From the NCBI GenBank assembly GCA_014240165.1, contig JAAZXM010000004.1:1-64000 (forward strand): a stretch of 64,000 nt of DNA, in the 5' to 3' direction. This document shows, piece after piece, positions 24,785-33,575 of the stretch (positions within the stretch are counted from its first letter, which is position 1; every line of letters starts with the position of its first letter). Source of the DNA: Myxococcales bacterium (GTDB lineage: Bacteria; Myxococcota_A; UBA9160; UBA4427). The notes beneath the pieces are model-generated. The model saw nothing but the letters and a program-made list of their open reading frames with translations. It searched no databases and was not told the DNA's origin. The position numbers and the translations under genes were made by a program.

Positions 24785-26767
24785 ATGCCGTTCTCTCAGA
24801 GAGTTCATGGAAAGTCTTCCGCCCCCCGCTGCTTTGCCTCGCGCAGGTGGGCAGCGGGTATATCGGGCAGGGTCGGCTCCCTTCTTTTGATCCTCACCTT
24901 CGTCCTGGGCTGCGAAACCTGGCCAAATTCCTCGGACGTGCCCGTTCTTCAAACAGAGCCGCTTATTGAGGCCGATGCGTCTCCTTGGACAAGTCTCAAT
25001 CCGAGTGATTCGAATGCGGATTTCGACTTCGTTGTCGTCAGCGACCGGACCGGAGGGCATCGAGAAGGTGTCTTCGCGGAGGCGATGAAAAAGGTGAACC
25101 TTGTTCAGCCGGCTTTCGTGATGAGCGTCGGAGACCTTATAGAAGGGTATTCAGACGATAAAGATGAGTTGGTCGGGCAATGGGACGAAATTGCGGAAAT
25201 GGTCTCGCCCTTGCAGATGCCATTCTTCTACGTCGCGGGAAATCACGATATGAGCAACGCGGTGATGTCCCTGCTGTGGAAAGATCGCTTTGGTCCGTCC
25301 TACTACTCCTTTACCTACAAAGACGTTCTCTTCGTCGTTCTCAATAGTGAACTCTTTGGAATGGTGAGCGACCCGCGCCGCCCCGTTCCCGGGCCGGAGA
25401 GCCAGGAAGAGCAGATGCGCTGGCTCGACGATGTCCTCAGCGAGAATTCCAGCCGGCGGTACACCTTCGTCATCATTCATCAACCTCTCTGGGACAACCC
25501 TCGCCTGCACCCCGATTGGAGAAAAGTCGAAGAGTGGCTTGGGAGCCGCCCCTACACGGTCTTTGCGGGCCATTTTCACGCGTATACCAAGCATGTTCGC
25601 CACGACCGCCGGTATATCACCCTGGCGACAACGGGGGGAGGAAGCGGTCTACGCGGGTTGGACCACGGAGAGTTCGATCACTTCATGCTGGTTTCCATGA
25701 GGGAGGGAGGGCCCGTTTTCGCCAACCTGCTTCTGGAGGGGGTGCACGGGGAGGACGTGCGCAGCGCTGAGACCCGCCGCCGTATGGGTCAACTCGAGAG
25801 CGCATTGACGATGGTTTCGGAAGAGCCGGTCGACTCAGAGTTTCGTGAGGGAAATGTGGAATTCGAGGTGAGTAACCCGGGTGTCGAGACGCTCGCAGTC
25901 CAGGCGTCATTCGAGTCGGCGAGGAACCTGGATATTTCGGAAGACGGTCTCGCTGCGAAGATCGCACCTGGAGAAAAGAGGCGGTTCAGCGTCGAATTGC
26001 GCGCCGCGGAAGGAACTCAAGACCTTCGAGATACGGCGATTCCCCTGGCGCGTTGGCGCCTGGAAGGGGTGAAGGAGAACGGGGCGCCACTCGTTGTCGA
26101 AAGGGAAGCGTGGCTGCTTCCGCGAGCCCGCTTTCTTCTGCCCAGGGCGCAAGGCGATATGCGAATCGACGGCCAGCTCGCTGATTGGGACGGGCTTCCC
26201 TTTTCGGCGGAGACGCTCGAGGGCTCGGAGAGTGGGGCAAGCTTTCGCTTTGGTGTCGCGTACGATGACGATTTCCTCTATCTCGCGGCGGACGTGAGCG
26301 ACCCGACGCCCGTGCATGTTTCGGGGCGAATTGCCCGAGAACAGGATGCGCTCCTGCTCAATATCGATGCGCGGCCGGATCCCGAACGTTCCGTTTCAGG
26401 TCAGGACTATTTCTCCGCGATCAAGGCCGGCGTCCTTCGCCAACTTCTCATTGCGTGGTTGACACCCCTGGAGACCCAGGCGGACAGCCTCCTGCTTCGA
26501 ATGCTCGCACCGCTACCCGAGGGAATCCTTCAAGGGTCCGCGATGCGCGAGGGCGGCTACGTGGTGGAGGTCGCCATTCCGGCGGCTTGGCTCGACGAAC
26601 GTCAGGGAAGAGCCTGGGAAGCCGTACGGATCGAATTGAGCGCACAAGACTTCCACGAGCCAGGGGGAGAGCCGGCCACGACTGTCTTTCGACCGGGCCG
26701 TTTCGACCGGGGAGGAGTGCTTCCGATGCCAGGCTCAGGAACATTCGAGCGTCCCCCGGATTCTTGA
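24785..26767 (+). CDS. Lipoprotein metallophosphoesterase with C-terminal CBM9-like domain
   Basis: 660 residues. A hydrophobic segment ends in LILTFVLGC, a fair lipobox near residue 43, so it is probably lipidated. The calcineurin-like fold follows: VVSDRTGG, SVGDLIEGY, YVAGNHDM, FVIIHQPLW and FAGHFHAYTKH. The first motif reads SDRTGG, with D and then R where many members have D-x-H. After a beta-rich linker, residues about 455-650 (DMRIDGQLADWDGLPFS ... FGVAYDDDFLYLAADVSD) resemble the CBM9/DOMON-like domains used for binding sugars. A surface enzyme acting on phosphorylated glycans or lipids is an inference. Confidence 0.85.
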   Translation: MPFSQRVHGKSSAPRCFASRRWAAGISGRVGSLLLILTFVLGCETWPNSSDVPVLQTEPLIEADASPWTSLNPSDSNADFDFVVVSDRTGGHREGVFAEAMKKVNLVQPAFVMSVGDLIEGYSDDKDELVGQWDEIAEMVSPLQMPFFYVAGNHDMSNAVMSLLWKDRFGPSYYSFTYKDVLFVVLNSELFGMVSDPRRPVPGPESQEEQMRWLDDVLSENSSRRYTFVIIHQPLWDNPRLHPDWRKVEEWLGSRPYTVFAGHFHAYTKHVRHDRRYITLATTGGGSGLRGLDHGEFDHFMLVSMREGGPVFANLLLEGVHGEDVRSAETRRRMGQLESALTMVSEEPVDSEFREGNVEFEVSNPGVETLAVQASFESARNLDISEDGLAAKIAPGEKRRFSVELRAAEGTQDLRDTAIPLARWRLEGVKENGAPLVVEREAWLLPRARFLLPRAQGDMRIDGQLADWDGLPFSAETLEGSESGASFRFGVAYDDDFLYLAADVSDPTPVHVSGRIAREQDALLLNIDARPDPERSVSGQDYFSAIKAGVLRQLLIAWLTPLETQADSLLLRMLAPLPEGILQGSAMREGGYVVEVAIPAAWLDERQGRAWEAVRIELSAQDFHEPGGEPATTVFRPGRFDRGGVLPMPGSGTFERPPDS

Positions 26768-26927
26768 TGGGCAGCGGGCTACAATCGGATTCGGTTGGGT
26801 TTGCCCCGAGAATGCAGAATAGGGGTAACGAAGGGGTTCATGAAGAGCGGTTTCCATCAGCGAAGCTCGATAACCTCCAGCGTCGAAGCCTTCACGGCAT
26901 CGTCCCGATGAGCTTGGAGAATTGCGT

Positions 26928-28538
26928 TTGAGCTGGGACATCGCATTCGTTTCGGTTGGCATTGTGCTTTTTATTGCCGCCTTGGCCCAATACAGCCGAG
27001 CTTATCGGGTTTCGCGAACCCAACGTTCGGGCGGCCGCTGGCTCGCCCTGGGTCTGTTCGTTGTTGGCTTTCTTGTCGGTTATTTGCTTTTCATCGGCTA
27101 CCTGTTGGAGTCGCCGAGTTCGAATCCGACCAACAGGCTTGTTTCAATCGTTTTCCTGGGTGGCTCCGCCTTTGTTCTGGTTTGTGGACGTCTATTCAGT
27201 TCTACGACAACGGACTTCGCGGAACTGCTCGAGGAAAACGAAAAGCAACGGGATCAACTCGAACGCCAGGCGGAAGCCCTAAGCATGGCGGTTGACAGGA
27301 AGACGTTGCAGCTCGCCAAAGAAAAAGAGCGCCAAGCACGCGAATCGAGCCGCACAGCCAAGATGAAGAAGGAGCGCCTCGAAGCTCGTCTGGTGGCCAA
27401 GCAAAAGCAGGATGGTTTGGTCACCTTGGTTGGGGGGGTCGCCCACGACTTCAACAACCTCCTGGTTGGCATCCTTGGAAACGCGAGTTTCGCCAGACAG
27501 CTGGGGCCCGCTGAAGCTCAGGATTTTGACGAGGCGCTGGCTGATGTTGAGGTTGCGGCTGATCGTGCGGCCGAGCTGACGCAGCATCTCAACGACTACT
27601 GCGGCAGAGGCCGAACTGCTCTCGATGCGATGGACTTGGGCGCTCTGACCTCAGAAACCCTTTCCCTGATTCGCTCATCCGTCGATGCGAAAATATTGGT
27701 GGTGACCGATTTTCAGGAAGAGCTGCCGCTGGTTTGGGTCGAAATCAGTCGTCTCCAACAGGTCGTCATCAATCTGACGATCAATGGCTGCGAGGCGATC
27801 TTGCCCGCCACGGGCACTCTGTCTTACCGGACCGGGCTCATTGAAGTGACCGAGGCCGATCTGGAGGCCGACTGGATAAACGAGCCCATAGAGCCCGGAC
27901 CCTACGTTTTCCTGGAGGTCAAGGATGACGGCTGCGGGATTTCGAGAGTCGATCAGCTTCAGCTCTTCGATGCCCTCTTTTCGACGAAAGGCATTGGTCG
28001 AGGGCTCGGGCTTGCGGCGGCCCGAAAAGTGGCCCGCAGCCACGGGGGAAGTCTCAGGGTATCGAGTGTCGAAGGAGAGGGAACGGTGGCGACGGTGATT
28101 CTCCCGCCGGTTTCGCGTATCGATGAATCAACGAGTCCTGAAGAAGAGAAGCAGGTCGGGTTGCGTCAGCGCGAGAAGGTTCTGGTCATCGATGACGAAC
28201 TCATTGTGCTGGATATGATTCGTCGTGGGCTCAGCCGGGTGGGGTATGGCGTTGATACGGCGAACAATGAATCCGAGTTGCTCGAGCTGATGCAGGCTCC
28301 GGCAGGAGAGTACACTGCAGCGATTCTGGATATCATGATGCCGGATATCGTCTTCGAGAAAGCGTTCGAAGAATTGCGAGCCCGCTTTCCGGGAATCCGA
28401 ATTGTCGTTTCCAGTGGCTATTCGGATTTCGAGACCGAGGAATTTCTGGACAAAGAAGCTTTGGTCAAAGTCTTGAATAAACCCTATCGGGTTGACCAGC
28501 TCATTGGAGCGTTGGCGGAGATGCAAGCCAAGGCCTGA
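26928..28538 (+). CDS. Membrane hybrid sensor histidine kinase with receiver domain
   Basis: About 536 residues. The start is TTG; TTG 26928 lies nine bases after GGAG, whereas the track TTG at 26922 is too close. Two N-terminal membrane segments and a short second loop are followed by a coiled coil (about residues 90-165), the H-box GGVAHDFNNLLVGILGNA, an ATPase domain (VINLTINGCEAIL, VKDDGCGIS, GIGRGLGLAAARK) and a C-terminal receiver (VLVIDDELIVLDM, phospho-acceptor Asp in AAILDIMMPD, Lys in LNKPY). The receiver may act as a phospho-sink or relay; no separate regulator lies next to it. The signal sensed is unknown. A terminator overlaps the stop. Confidence 0.88.
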   Translation: MSWDIAFVSVGIVLFIAALAQYSRAYRVSRTQRSGGRWLALGLFVVGFLVGYLLFIGYLLESPSSNPTNRLVSIVFLGGSAFVLVCGRLFSSTTTDFAELLEENEKQRDQLERQAEALSMAVDRKTLQLAKEKERQARESSRTAKMKKERLEARLVAKQKQDGLVTLVGGVAHDFNNLLVGILGNASFARQLGPAEAQDFDEALADVEVAADRAAELTQHLNDYCGRGRTALDAMDLGALTSETLSLIRSSVDAKILVVTDFQEELPLVWVEISRLQQVVINLTINGCEAILPATGTLSYRTGLIEVTEADLEADWINEPIEPGPYVFLEVKDDGCGISRVDQLQLFDALFSTKGIGRGLGLAAARKVARSHGGSLRVSSVEGEGTVATVILPPVSRIDESTSPEEEKQVGLRQREKVLVIDDELIVLDMIRRGLSRVGYGVDTANNESELLELMQAPAGEYTAAILDIMMPDIVFEKAFEELRARFPGIRIVVSSGYSDFETEEFLDKEALVKVLNKPYRVDQLIGALAEMQAKA

Positions 28539-28549
28539 CGGGCCTTTTT
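28530..28549 (+). terminator. Rho-independent terminator at the end of the hybrid kinase gene
   Basis: AAGGCC-tgacg-GGCCTT followed by a run of T (TTTTT in total) overlaps the stop codon. It faces the convergent sulfatase gene. Confidence 0.7.
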
Positions 28550-28602
28550 GGGTGGGGCTTCGATAGGCGCCTGCCCGCGCTGAGCCAGGAGTCGCGTTGG
28601 GC

Positions 28603-30180
28603 TCAGGGCTCCCAGTTCTCGGCGCGAACCTTTTCGGCGGCCTCGAGTTCGCGGCGGGTGGCCTCATCTACCAGCACGCCGCGCGCTGCAGTGGCGTCCA
28701 GCAGGGCCTTCGGGAAGGGCAATTCGTTCTTCCATCGAGGCTGGAGGAGCGCTGACGGAACCACTACCTCCGCCCAGTCATGGGGAGCCACCCAACCCGG
28801 ATGGGCAACCAGGGTTCCCCGGGTGCCCGCCATGGGATGCTGGCTCCGCCAGGCACGGATCCGATCGCCCAGCGCTTGCACGATTTCCGGATGCGCAGCA
28901 GCGAGGTTCTTCTCCTCGTTGGGATCCTCGATGATCCGAAAGAGCAGACTTCGCACCGTTGTCTCGGTTTGGCCTTCGTTGACGATTTGCACGAGCTTCC
29001 AGGGAGGGTCGATGAGCGCCAGGTGGATCAATCCCGGCAGCGGGATCTCGGACGCAAAGAAGAGCGGAGGCGCTTCGCCGCCGCTCGCCCCATCGTGCAG
29101 GATGGGCCACAGGTTGCGGCCGTCCATGGGGGCGGCGGTGTTCAACTCGAGGGATGCCGCTGCGGCCACCGTGGGGAATACATCCATCACCGAAGCCTGT
29201 ACGTCCGTGCTCTTCCCCGCCGAAAGTTCGCCGGGAAAGCGAATCACCGCGGGCACGCGAATTCCTCCCTCGAAGGTCTGCCCCTTTTCGCCCCGAAGTG
29301 GTGTGTTACGTCCGCCGAAGCCCCCGAACCCGCCGTTGTCGCTGAAGAAGAAGACCAACGTGTTGTCGTCGAGGCCCTGCTGGTCGAGGGTTTCGAGAAT
29401 TGCCGCGATGGCACGATCCATTTCGTCCACCATGGCGGCATAGATGCGTCGATATCCGTCGGCGGGCAGATGGGCGTAGCGCTCGATGGTTTCCTCAGGG
29501 GCCTGCATCGGGCTATGGGGCGCGGTGAAGGGCACATAGAGTAGAAAGGGCCGCTCGGGGTCGCGCTCACGAATGAACCGGACCGCTTCGCGCTGCTGGA
29601 TATGCGTCAGGTATTGGCCGGGAAGGGAGATGGACTTTCCGTTTTCCTGGAGATCGTGGGCGCCTTCGCGTTCGTGCGTCCAGTAGTCGGTATTCGTATG
29701 CAGGTGTCCGTGGAAATACTCGAAGCCATGCGCGTTGGGAAGTTGGTGCTCCTGGCTATGACCGAGATGCCATTTGCCCACCAATCCCGTCTGGTAGCCG
29801 GCATCTTGGAAAGCCTCGGCCAGGGTATAGGCGTCGGGTGAAAGCCCGGCGTTGTACCAGGGGTGGATTTGGTCGTACGCCAGCCCGAGTTTCAGGGGAT
29901 CCCGGCCGGTCATCAGGGCGGCTCGGGTGGGAGAGCAGATGGGGGCCGAGTAGAAGCGCTCCAGGCGAACCCCCTCCCGGGCGAGGCGATCGATGGCCGG
30001 GGTGGCGATCTCCCCATCGTGATAGCCCACGTCCGCCCAGCCCAGATCGTCGGCAAGCAGGATCACTACATTGGGAGGAGCCGCGAGGGCGCCATTGGCG
30101 AGTAGAGCCAGGACGAGGGAGGCCACGAGGCCGAGGGTCGGCCGCTTCAAGGCACGGCAGAGGATCAAGGGGGCGGGCAT
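28603..30180 (-). CDS. Secreted sulfatase (arylsulfatase family, Cys-type)
   Basis: 525 residues from ATG 30180, which has AGGAGG five bases before it; the track start is six codons upstream. A signal peptide spans residues 1-34 (LVASLVLALLANGALAA). Then NVVILLADDLGWADVG supplies the metal-binding Asp pair, and the C-x-P-x-R motif ICSPTRAALMTGR has Cys at about residue 82, to be converted to formylglycine. VGKWHLGHS and FFFSDNGG complete the active site. It should hydrolyse sulfate esters outside the cytoplasm; the maturase is not in this window. Substrate could be a sulfated glycan or steroid. Confidence 0.93.
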   Translation of the reverse strand: MPAPLILCRALKRPTLGLVASLVLALLANGALAAPPNVVILLADDLGWADVGYHDGEIATPAIDRLAREGVRLERFYSAPICSPTRAALMTGRDPLKLGLAYDQIHPWYNAGLSPDAYTLAEAFQDAGYQTGLVGKWHLGHSQEHQLPNAHGFEYFHGHLHTNTDYWTHEREGAHDLQENGKSISLPGQYLTHIQQREAVRFIRERDPERPFLLYVPFTAPHSPMQAPEETIERYAHLPADGYRRIYAAMVDEMDRAIAAILETLDQQGLDDNTLVFFFSDNGGFGGFGGRNTPLRGEKGQTFEGGIRVPAVIRFPGELSAGKSTDVQASVMDVFPTVAAAASLELNTAAPMDGRNLWPILHDGASGGEAPPLFFASEIPLPGLIHLALIDPPWKLVQIVNEGQTETTVRSLLFRIIEDPNEEKNLAAAHPEIVQALGDRIRAWRSQHPMAGTRGTLVAHPGWVAPHDWAEVVVPSALLQPRWKNELPFPKALLDATAARGVLVDEATRRELEAAEKVRAENWEP

Positions 30181-30353
30181 TGGGGCCTCCTGGGCCATTC
30201 GAGGAGCCAGTAGGGGTAGCGGGCTTCAGCCCCTGGGTCCAATCCCGCGCTTTGCGTCGCCGACGTGCCAAGAATCATCTAGCCCATGGATTTCGGACTC
30301 GGATAGACTGTCGACTTGGCGTCCCGTGCCGGGCCGCAGCCACAGAGGCTCGC

Positions 30354-31445
30354 ATGATCGACTTCGAATTGGGCGACGAACTCGAACTCGTCCGCCAGAC
30401 CGCCCGGGGCTTTGCCGACGATCACCTGCGCCCGCGTATGCGCGAGCACGAATCCGCGCGGGCGCTCAGCGCCGAGTCCTGCGCGGCCTACGCTGAGATC
30501 GGCTTCGCAACCCTGGAGTGGCCGGAAGATGGGGTGGGGGACGAATTGGGCGCGCTGGCCCGTTGCCTCGTCTTGGAGGAATTGGCTGCTGCGGACCCCG
30601 GCGCGGCCCTGGCGCTCGATCCCCTGGGTCCGGCCCTCTATCCCCTGGCGGAGTTCGGCGGCCGGGAAGCGGTGGAGCGCTTCGCCTCCCCGCTGATCGG
30701 CGGAGACCCGGGCCGGGCCGTCCTGGTTTGGAATGGGCCGGGCACCCGAAGACCCCTGGCCCGAAACCGGGACACGCTTTCGGGGGTGGTGCCCTGGGTG
30801 CCCGCGGATCGCGCGGATCTCCTGGTGGTGCTCGATGACGCGGGCGCGGTGGTGCTCGAGCGGGGCATGGCTTTCGAACCGCTTCGGGGTGCGGGGCTGC
30901 GCAGCGCAGGAGCTTCCGAACTGACCCTGCAGGACGCCCCGGTGGCGGCCGAGTGGCAGGATGCCGAGGCCGCCCGGCGAGCCCTGGCCCGGGCGCGGCT
31001 CTATGCCGCGGGTCTGCTTCTGGGGGTCATGCGCGAGTCGGCGGATTATTCGCGCCTCTACGCCCTGGATCGCGTGGCATTCGGCAAACCCATCGCGCAC
31101 CACCAGGCCCTGGCCTTTCTGATCGCCGACATGGCGATCGCGCTGGAGTCCGCCCGGGTCCTGACCCGCGAGGCCGCCTGGCGGCTCGACGCAGGCCTGG
31201 AGTCGCAGCAGGCCTGTGCCACGGCCTTCCTGGAAGCGGCCGAGGCCGCCCTCTTCGTGACTCCGAATGGCGTTCAAATTCTGGGTGGCCACGGCTTCAT
31301 GCAGGACCACCCGGTGGAAAAATACATGCGCGAGGGACGGGCCCTGGGGCTCTTATTCGGCGGTGTGGACGGTGCCCGGGAAGACGCCGAAGCCGGGCTG
31401 AGAGACGCCGGTGATGAGGGCCTGCTCGCCCTGGGAGCGGCTTGA
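30354..31445 (+). CDS. Acyl-CoA dehydrogenase subunit lacking the catalytic Glu
   Basis: 363 residues from ATG 30354; the long track ORF upstream is antisense to the sulfatase. The fold is visible (MIDFELGDELELVRQTARGFADDHL, VAFGKPIAHHQALAFLIADMAI, VTPNGVQILGGHGFMQDHPVEKYMREG), but the position of the usual Y-E-G-T base reads LLFGGVDG, and the alternative helix position reads RRALARARL. Both lack Glu. It overlaps the next acyl-CoA dehydrogenase gene by one base (TGATG). The likely reading is a structural partner in an alpha2beta2 enzyme, like the heteromeric steroid side-chain dehydrogenases. Several middle motifs are short, so FAD binding may be incomplete. Confidence 0.85.
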   Translation: MIDFELGDELELVRQTARGFADDHLRPRMREHESARALSAESCAAYAEIGFATLEWPEDGVGDELGALARCLVLEELAAADPGAALALDPLGPALYPLAEFGGREAVERFASPLIGGDPGRAVLVWNGPGTRRPLARNRDTLSGVVPWVPADRADLLVVLDDAGAVVLERGMAFEPLRGAGLRSAGASELTLQDAPVAAEWQDAEAARRALARARLYAAGLLLGVMRESADYSRLYALDRVAFGKPIAHHQALAFLIADMAIALESARVLTREAAWRLDAGLESQQACATAFLEAAEAALFVTPNGVQILGGHGFMQDHPVEKYMREGRALGLLFGGVDGAREDAEAGLRDAGDEGLLALGAA

Positions 31446-32632
31446 TGGATCTTTCCCTCGATGCGGCGACCCGCAAGCGCCTTGAGACTATTCGCGCCTT
31501 GGGGGCGAGTCAGATCCGCCCCCTCGGCCTGGAGGCCGACCGCCTGGGAAGGCCGACGCCCCCGGACCACGCCTTTTTCGAAGGGCTGGTGAAGGCTGGC
31601 CAGGGGCGTACCCGCTGGACCGGCGAGGCGCCGGAGCCGTCTGGCCGTGCCCCGGCCCAGGGGGTGGGCTCGTCACGAACTGCTCTTTGCCTCGCGGAAG
31701 AGATGGCGTATTGGGACCGCGGCGTCGCGGTCTCCTTTCCCGGCCCGGGACTCGGTGAGCCGCCCCTGATTTCCATGGGGACCGAGGACCAGAAGCGCCG
31801 CTTCCTGGGGCCCTTTATCGAGCCGGATCGCCCGCGGTGGGGTTCGTTTGCCATGACCGAGCCCGGTGCGGGCTCGGACGTCGCGGGCATTCGGGCCAGC
31901 GCGCGCAAGGACGGCGACAGTTGGGTTCTCAACGGAGCCAAATCCTTTGCGGCCAATGCCAGCCGCGCGGATTGGATCGTTGTTTGGGCCACGGTGGATC
32001 CAAGCCTGGGCCGCGAGGGGCACCGCGCCTTCGTGGTGGAGAAGGGGATGCCCGGGCTGGTGGATTTTCAGGTCGAGCGCAAGATGGGCCTCAAGGCATA
32101 CGAGTCGACTTCGTTCAGCCTGGTGGACTGCCGGGTGCCAGCGGAAAACCTGATCGGCGGTGAGGCGCATTATGCCCAGCGCGCGGGCTTCAAGGGTGCC
32201 ATGCGCTCCTTCAACGCGACCCGCCCGCTGGTGGCCGTCATGGCCGTGGGCATCGGACGTGCGGCGCTGGATGCGTCCCTCGACTTTGCCCGGGAGCACG
32301 ATCTGCTGGAAGATCGCCGGGTGCGTGATCGTTTGGAGCGCGTCCGACGAAAAATCCTGAGCGCGCGTTTGCTGTGTTGGCAGGCGGCCTGGCTGGCGGA
32401 TCACGGTCGCCCCAATATTCTTGAAGCCTCCATCTCCAAGGCCATGGCGCCGGCTGCTGCCCTCGAGGCGGCCATCCTGGGGATGGAAATTCTCGGAGAG
32501 GTGGGCGGCCGAGGAGACCACCTGGTCGAAAAACTCTTCCGAGACGTCAAAGCCATGGATATCGTCGAAGGGACCGGCCAGGTGCAGCGCCTGGTGATGG
32601 CTCGTCAGCTGGTGCAGTTGCCGCGGGATTAG
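31445..32632 (+). CDS. Acyl-CoA dehydrogenase, catalytic subunit
   Basis: 395 residues from the ATG inside TGATG at 31445. Complete motifs: GSFAMTEPGAGSDVAGIRA (flavin/substrate), GDSWVLNGAKSFAANASRADW, and FRDVKAMDIVEGTGQVQRLVMAR with the catalytic Glu. It should desaturate an acyl-CoA at the alpha-beta bond, passing electrons to ETF. Coupled translation with the preceding degenerate subunit argues for a heteromer. A crotonase follows after 50 bases to hydrate or isomerise the product. Confidence 0.9.
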   Translation: MDLSLDAATRKRLETIRALGASQIRPLGLEADRLGRPTPPDHAFFEGLVKAGQGRTRWTGEAPEPSGRAPAQGVGSSRTALCLAEEMAYWDRGVAVSFPGPGLGEPPLISMGTEDQKRRFLGPFIEPDRPRWGSFAMTEPGAGSDVAGIRASARKDGDSWVLNGAKSFAANASRADWIVVWATVDPSLGREGHRAFVVEKGMPGLVDFQVERKMGLKAYESTSFSLVDCRVPAENLIGGEAHYAQRAGFKGAMRSFNATRPLVAVMAVGIGRAALDASLDFAREHDLLEDRRVRDRLERVRRKILSARLLCWQAAWLADHGRPNILEASISKAMAPAAALEAAILGMEILGEVGGRGDHLVEKLFRDVKAMDIVEGTGQVQRLVMARQLVQLPRD

Positions 32633-32682
32633 GGTTCCTGGACGGCGCCCGGAAACGATTCGTGAAACGAAAAGGAGAACGT

Positions 32683-33483
32683 GTGGCCGACGATGCGGTG
32701 CTCTACGAAGTGGAAGACAGGATCGCCACCCTGACGCTCAATCGCCCGGACAACCGCAATAGCATGACGCCCGATGTGTTGCAGGGCTTGGCGGAAGGGG
32801 TTGGTCGGGCGCGTTCGGATGCCGAAGTGCGCTGCGTGATCGTCACGGGCCAGGGAAAGAGTTTTTGTGCGGGTGCCGATTTCAAAGCGGGCCCCATCGG
32901 TGGAGGCGGCGAGGCGGATGGCGCTTTCGTTGCGCCCCAGGATCGCCTCTACGGCATGTATTCCCATTTCCTCTCGCTGCTTGAAATCGAGGTTCCGGTG
33001 ATCGCCGCCATGCAGGGCCATGCTATCGGGGGTGGTCTCGGTTTGGCCGTGGTGTGTGATCTCCGCGTCGCCAATGCGGATGCGCGCTACGGGGCCAACT
33101 TCGTTCAGCTCGGCCTGCATCCCGGGATGGCGACGACCTACCTCCTCCCGCGTCTGATGGGGGTTCCCCGGGCGGTGGAACTCCTGCTCACCGGCCGCAT
33201 CGTAAGCGGGGCCGAGGCGGCGGATTGCGGTCTGGCCAATCACGCGGTGGCGGCGGACGATGTCCTTGCCCGGGCGCGGGAAATCGCCGGAGAAATCGCG
33301 AGGGCGGCGCCTTTGGCCGTGCGCTGGACCAAGCAGTCCATCTATCGCGGCCTGGACTGGGATCCCCGGAGCGCGGCGCGCCACGAGGCGCATGTTCAAT
33401 CGCGCACGGCGGAAACCGAGGACTCCCGGGAAGGCATCAAGGCCTTGCTCGAGCGTAGGACGCCGGAGTTCAAGGGCCGCTGA
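32683..33483 (+). CDS. Crotonase-superfamily protein (enoyl-CoA hydratase/isomerase)
   Basis: 266 residues from GTG 32683, which follows AAAAGGAGAACGT; the track GTG is seven codons upstream. The oxyanion hole motifs FCAGADFKAG and HAIGGGLGLAVVCD are present. At the catalytic positions of rat hydratase, the first Glu is replaced (ANFVQLGLHPG) while the second is kept (RAVELLLTG). That pattern suits an isomerase or another reaction better than classical hydration. It closes the operon with the two dehydrogenase subunits. Confidence 0.85.
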   Translation: MADDAVLYEVEDRIATLTLNRPDNRNSMTPDVLQGLAEGVGRARSDAEVRCVIVTGQGKSFCAGADFKAGPIGGGGEADGAFVAPQDRLYGMYSHFLSLLEIEVPVIAAMQGHAIGGGLGLAVVCDLRVANADARYGANFVQLGLHPGMATTYLLPRLMGVPRAVELLLTGRIVSGAEAADCGLANHAVAADDVLARAREIAGEIARAAPLAVRWTKQSIYRGLDWDPRSAARHEAHVQSRTAETEDSREGIKALLERRTPEFKGR

Positions 33484-33575
33484 GGAGCGGGGAGCCGATC
33501 CTGGCTTGGCTACGCCCAGGCGAGCCCCAGGCGATTCAAGCGGAAGACCCGGACGGGATTGCGAACGGCGTCTGG

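Noticed and set aside
29838-30353. Upstream extension of the first acyl-CoA dehydrogenase (29838 start)
   Set aside because: Antisense to the sulfatase gene and without dehydrogenase similarity; ATG 30354 begins the normal fold.
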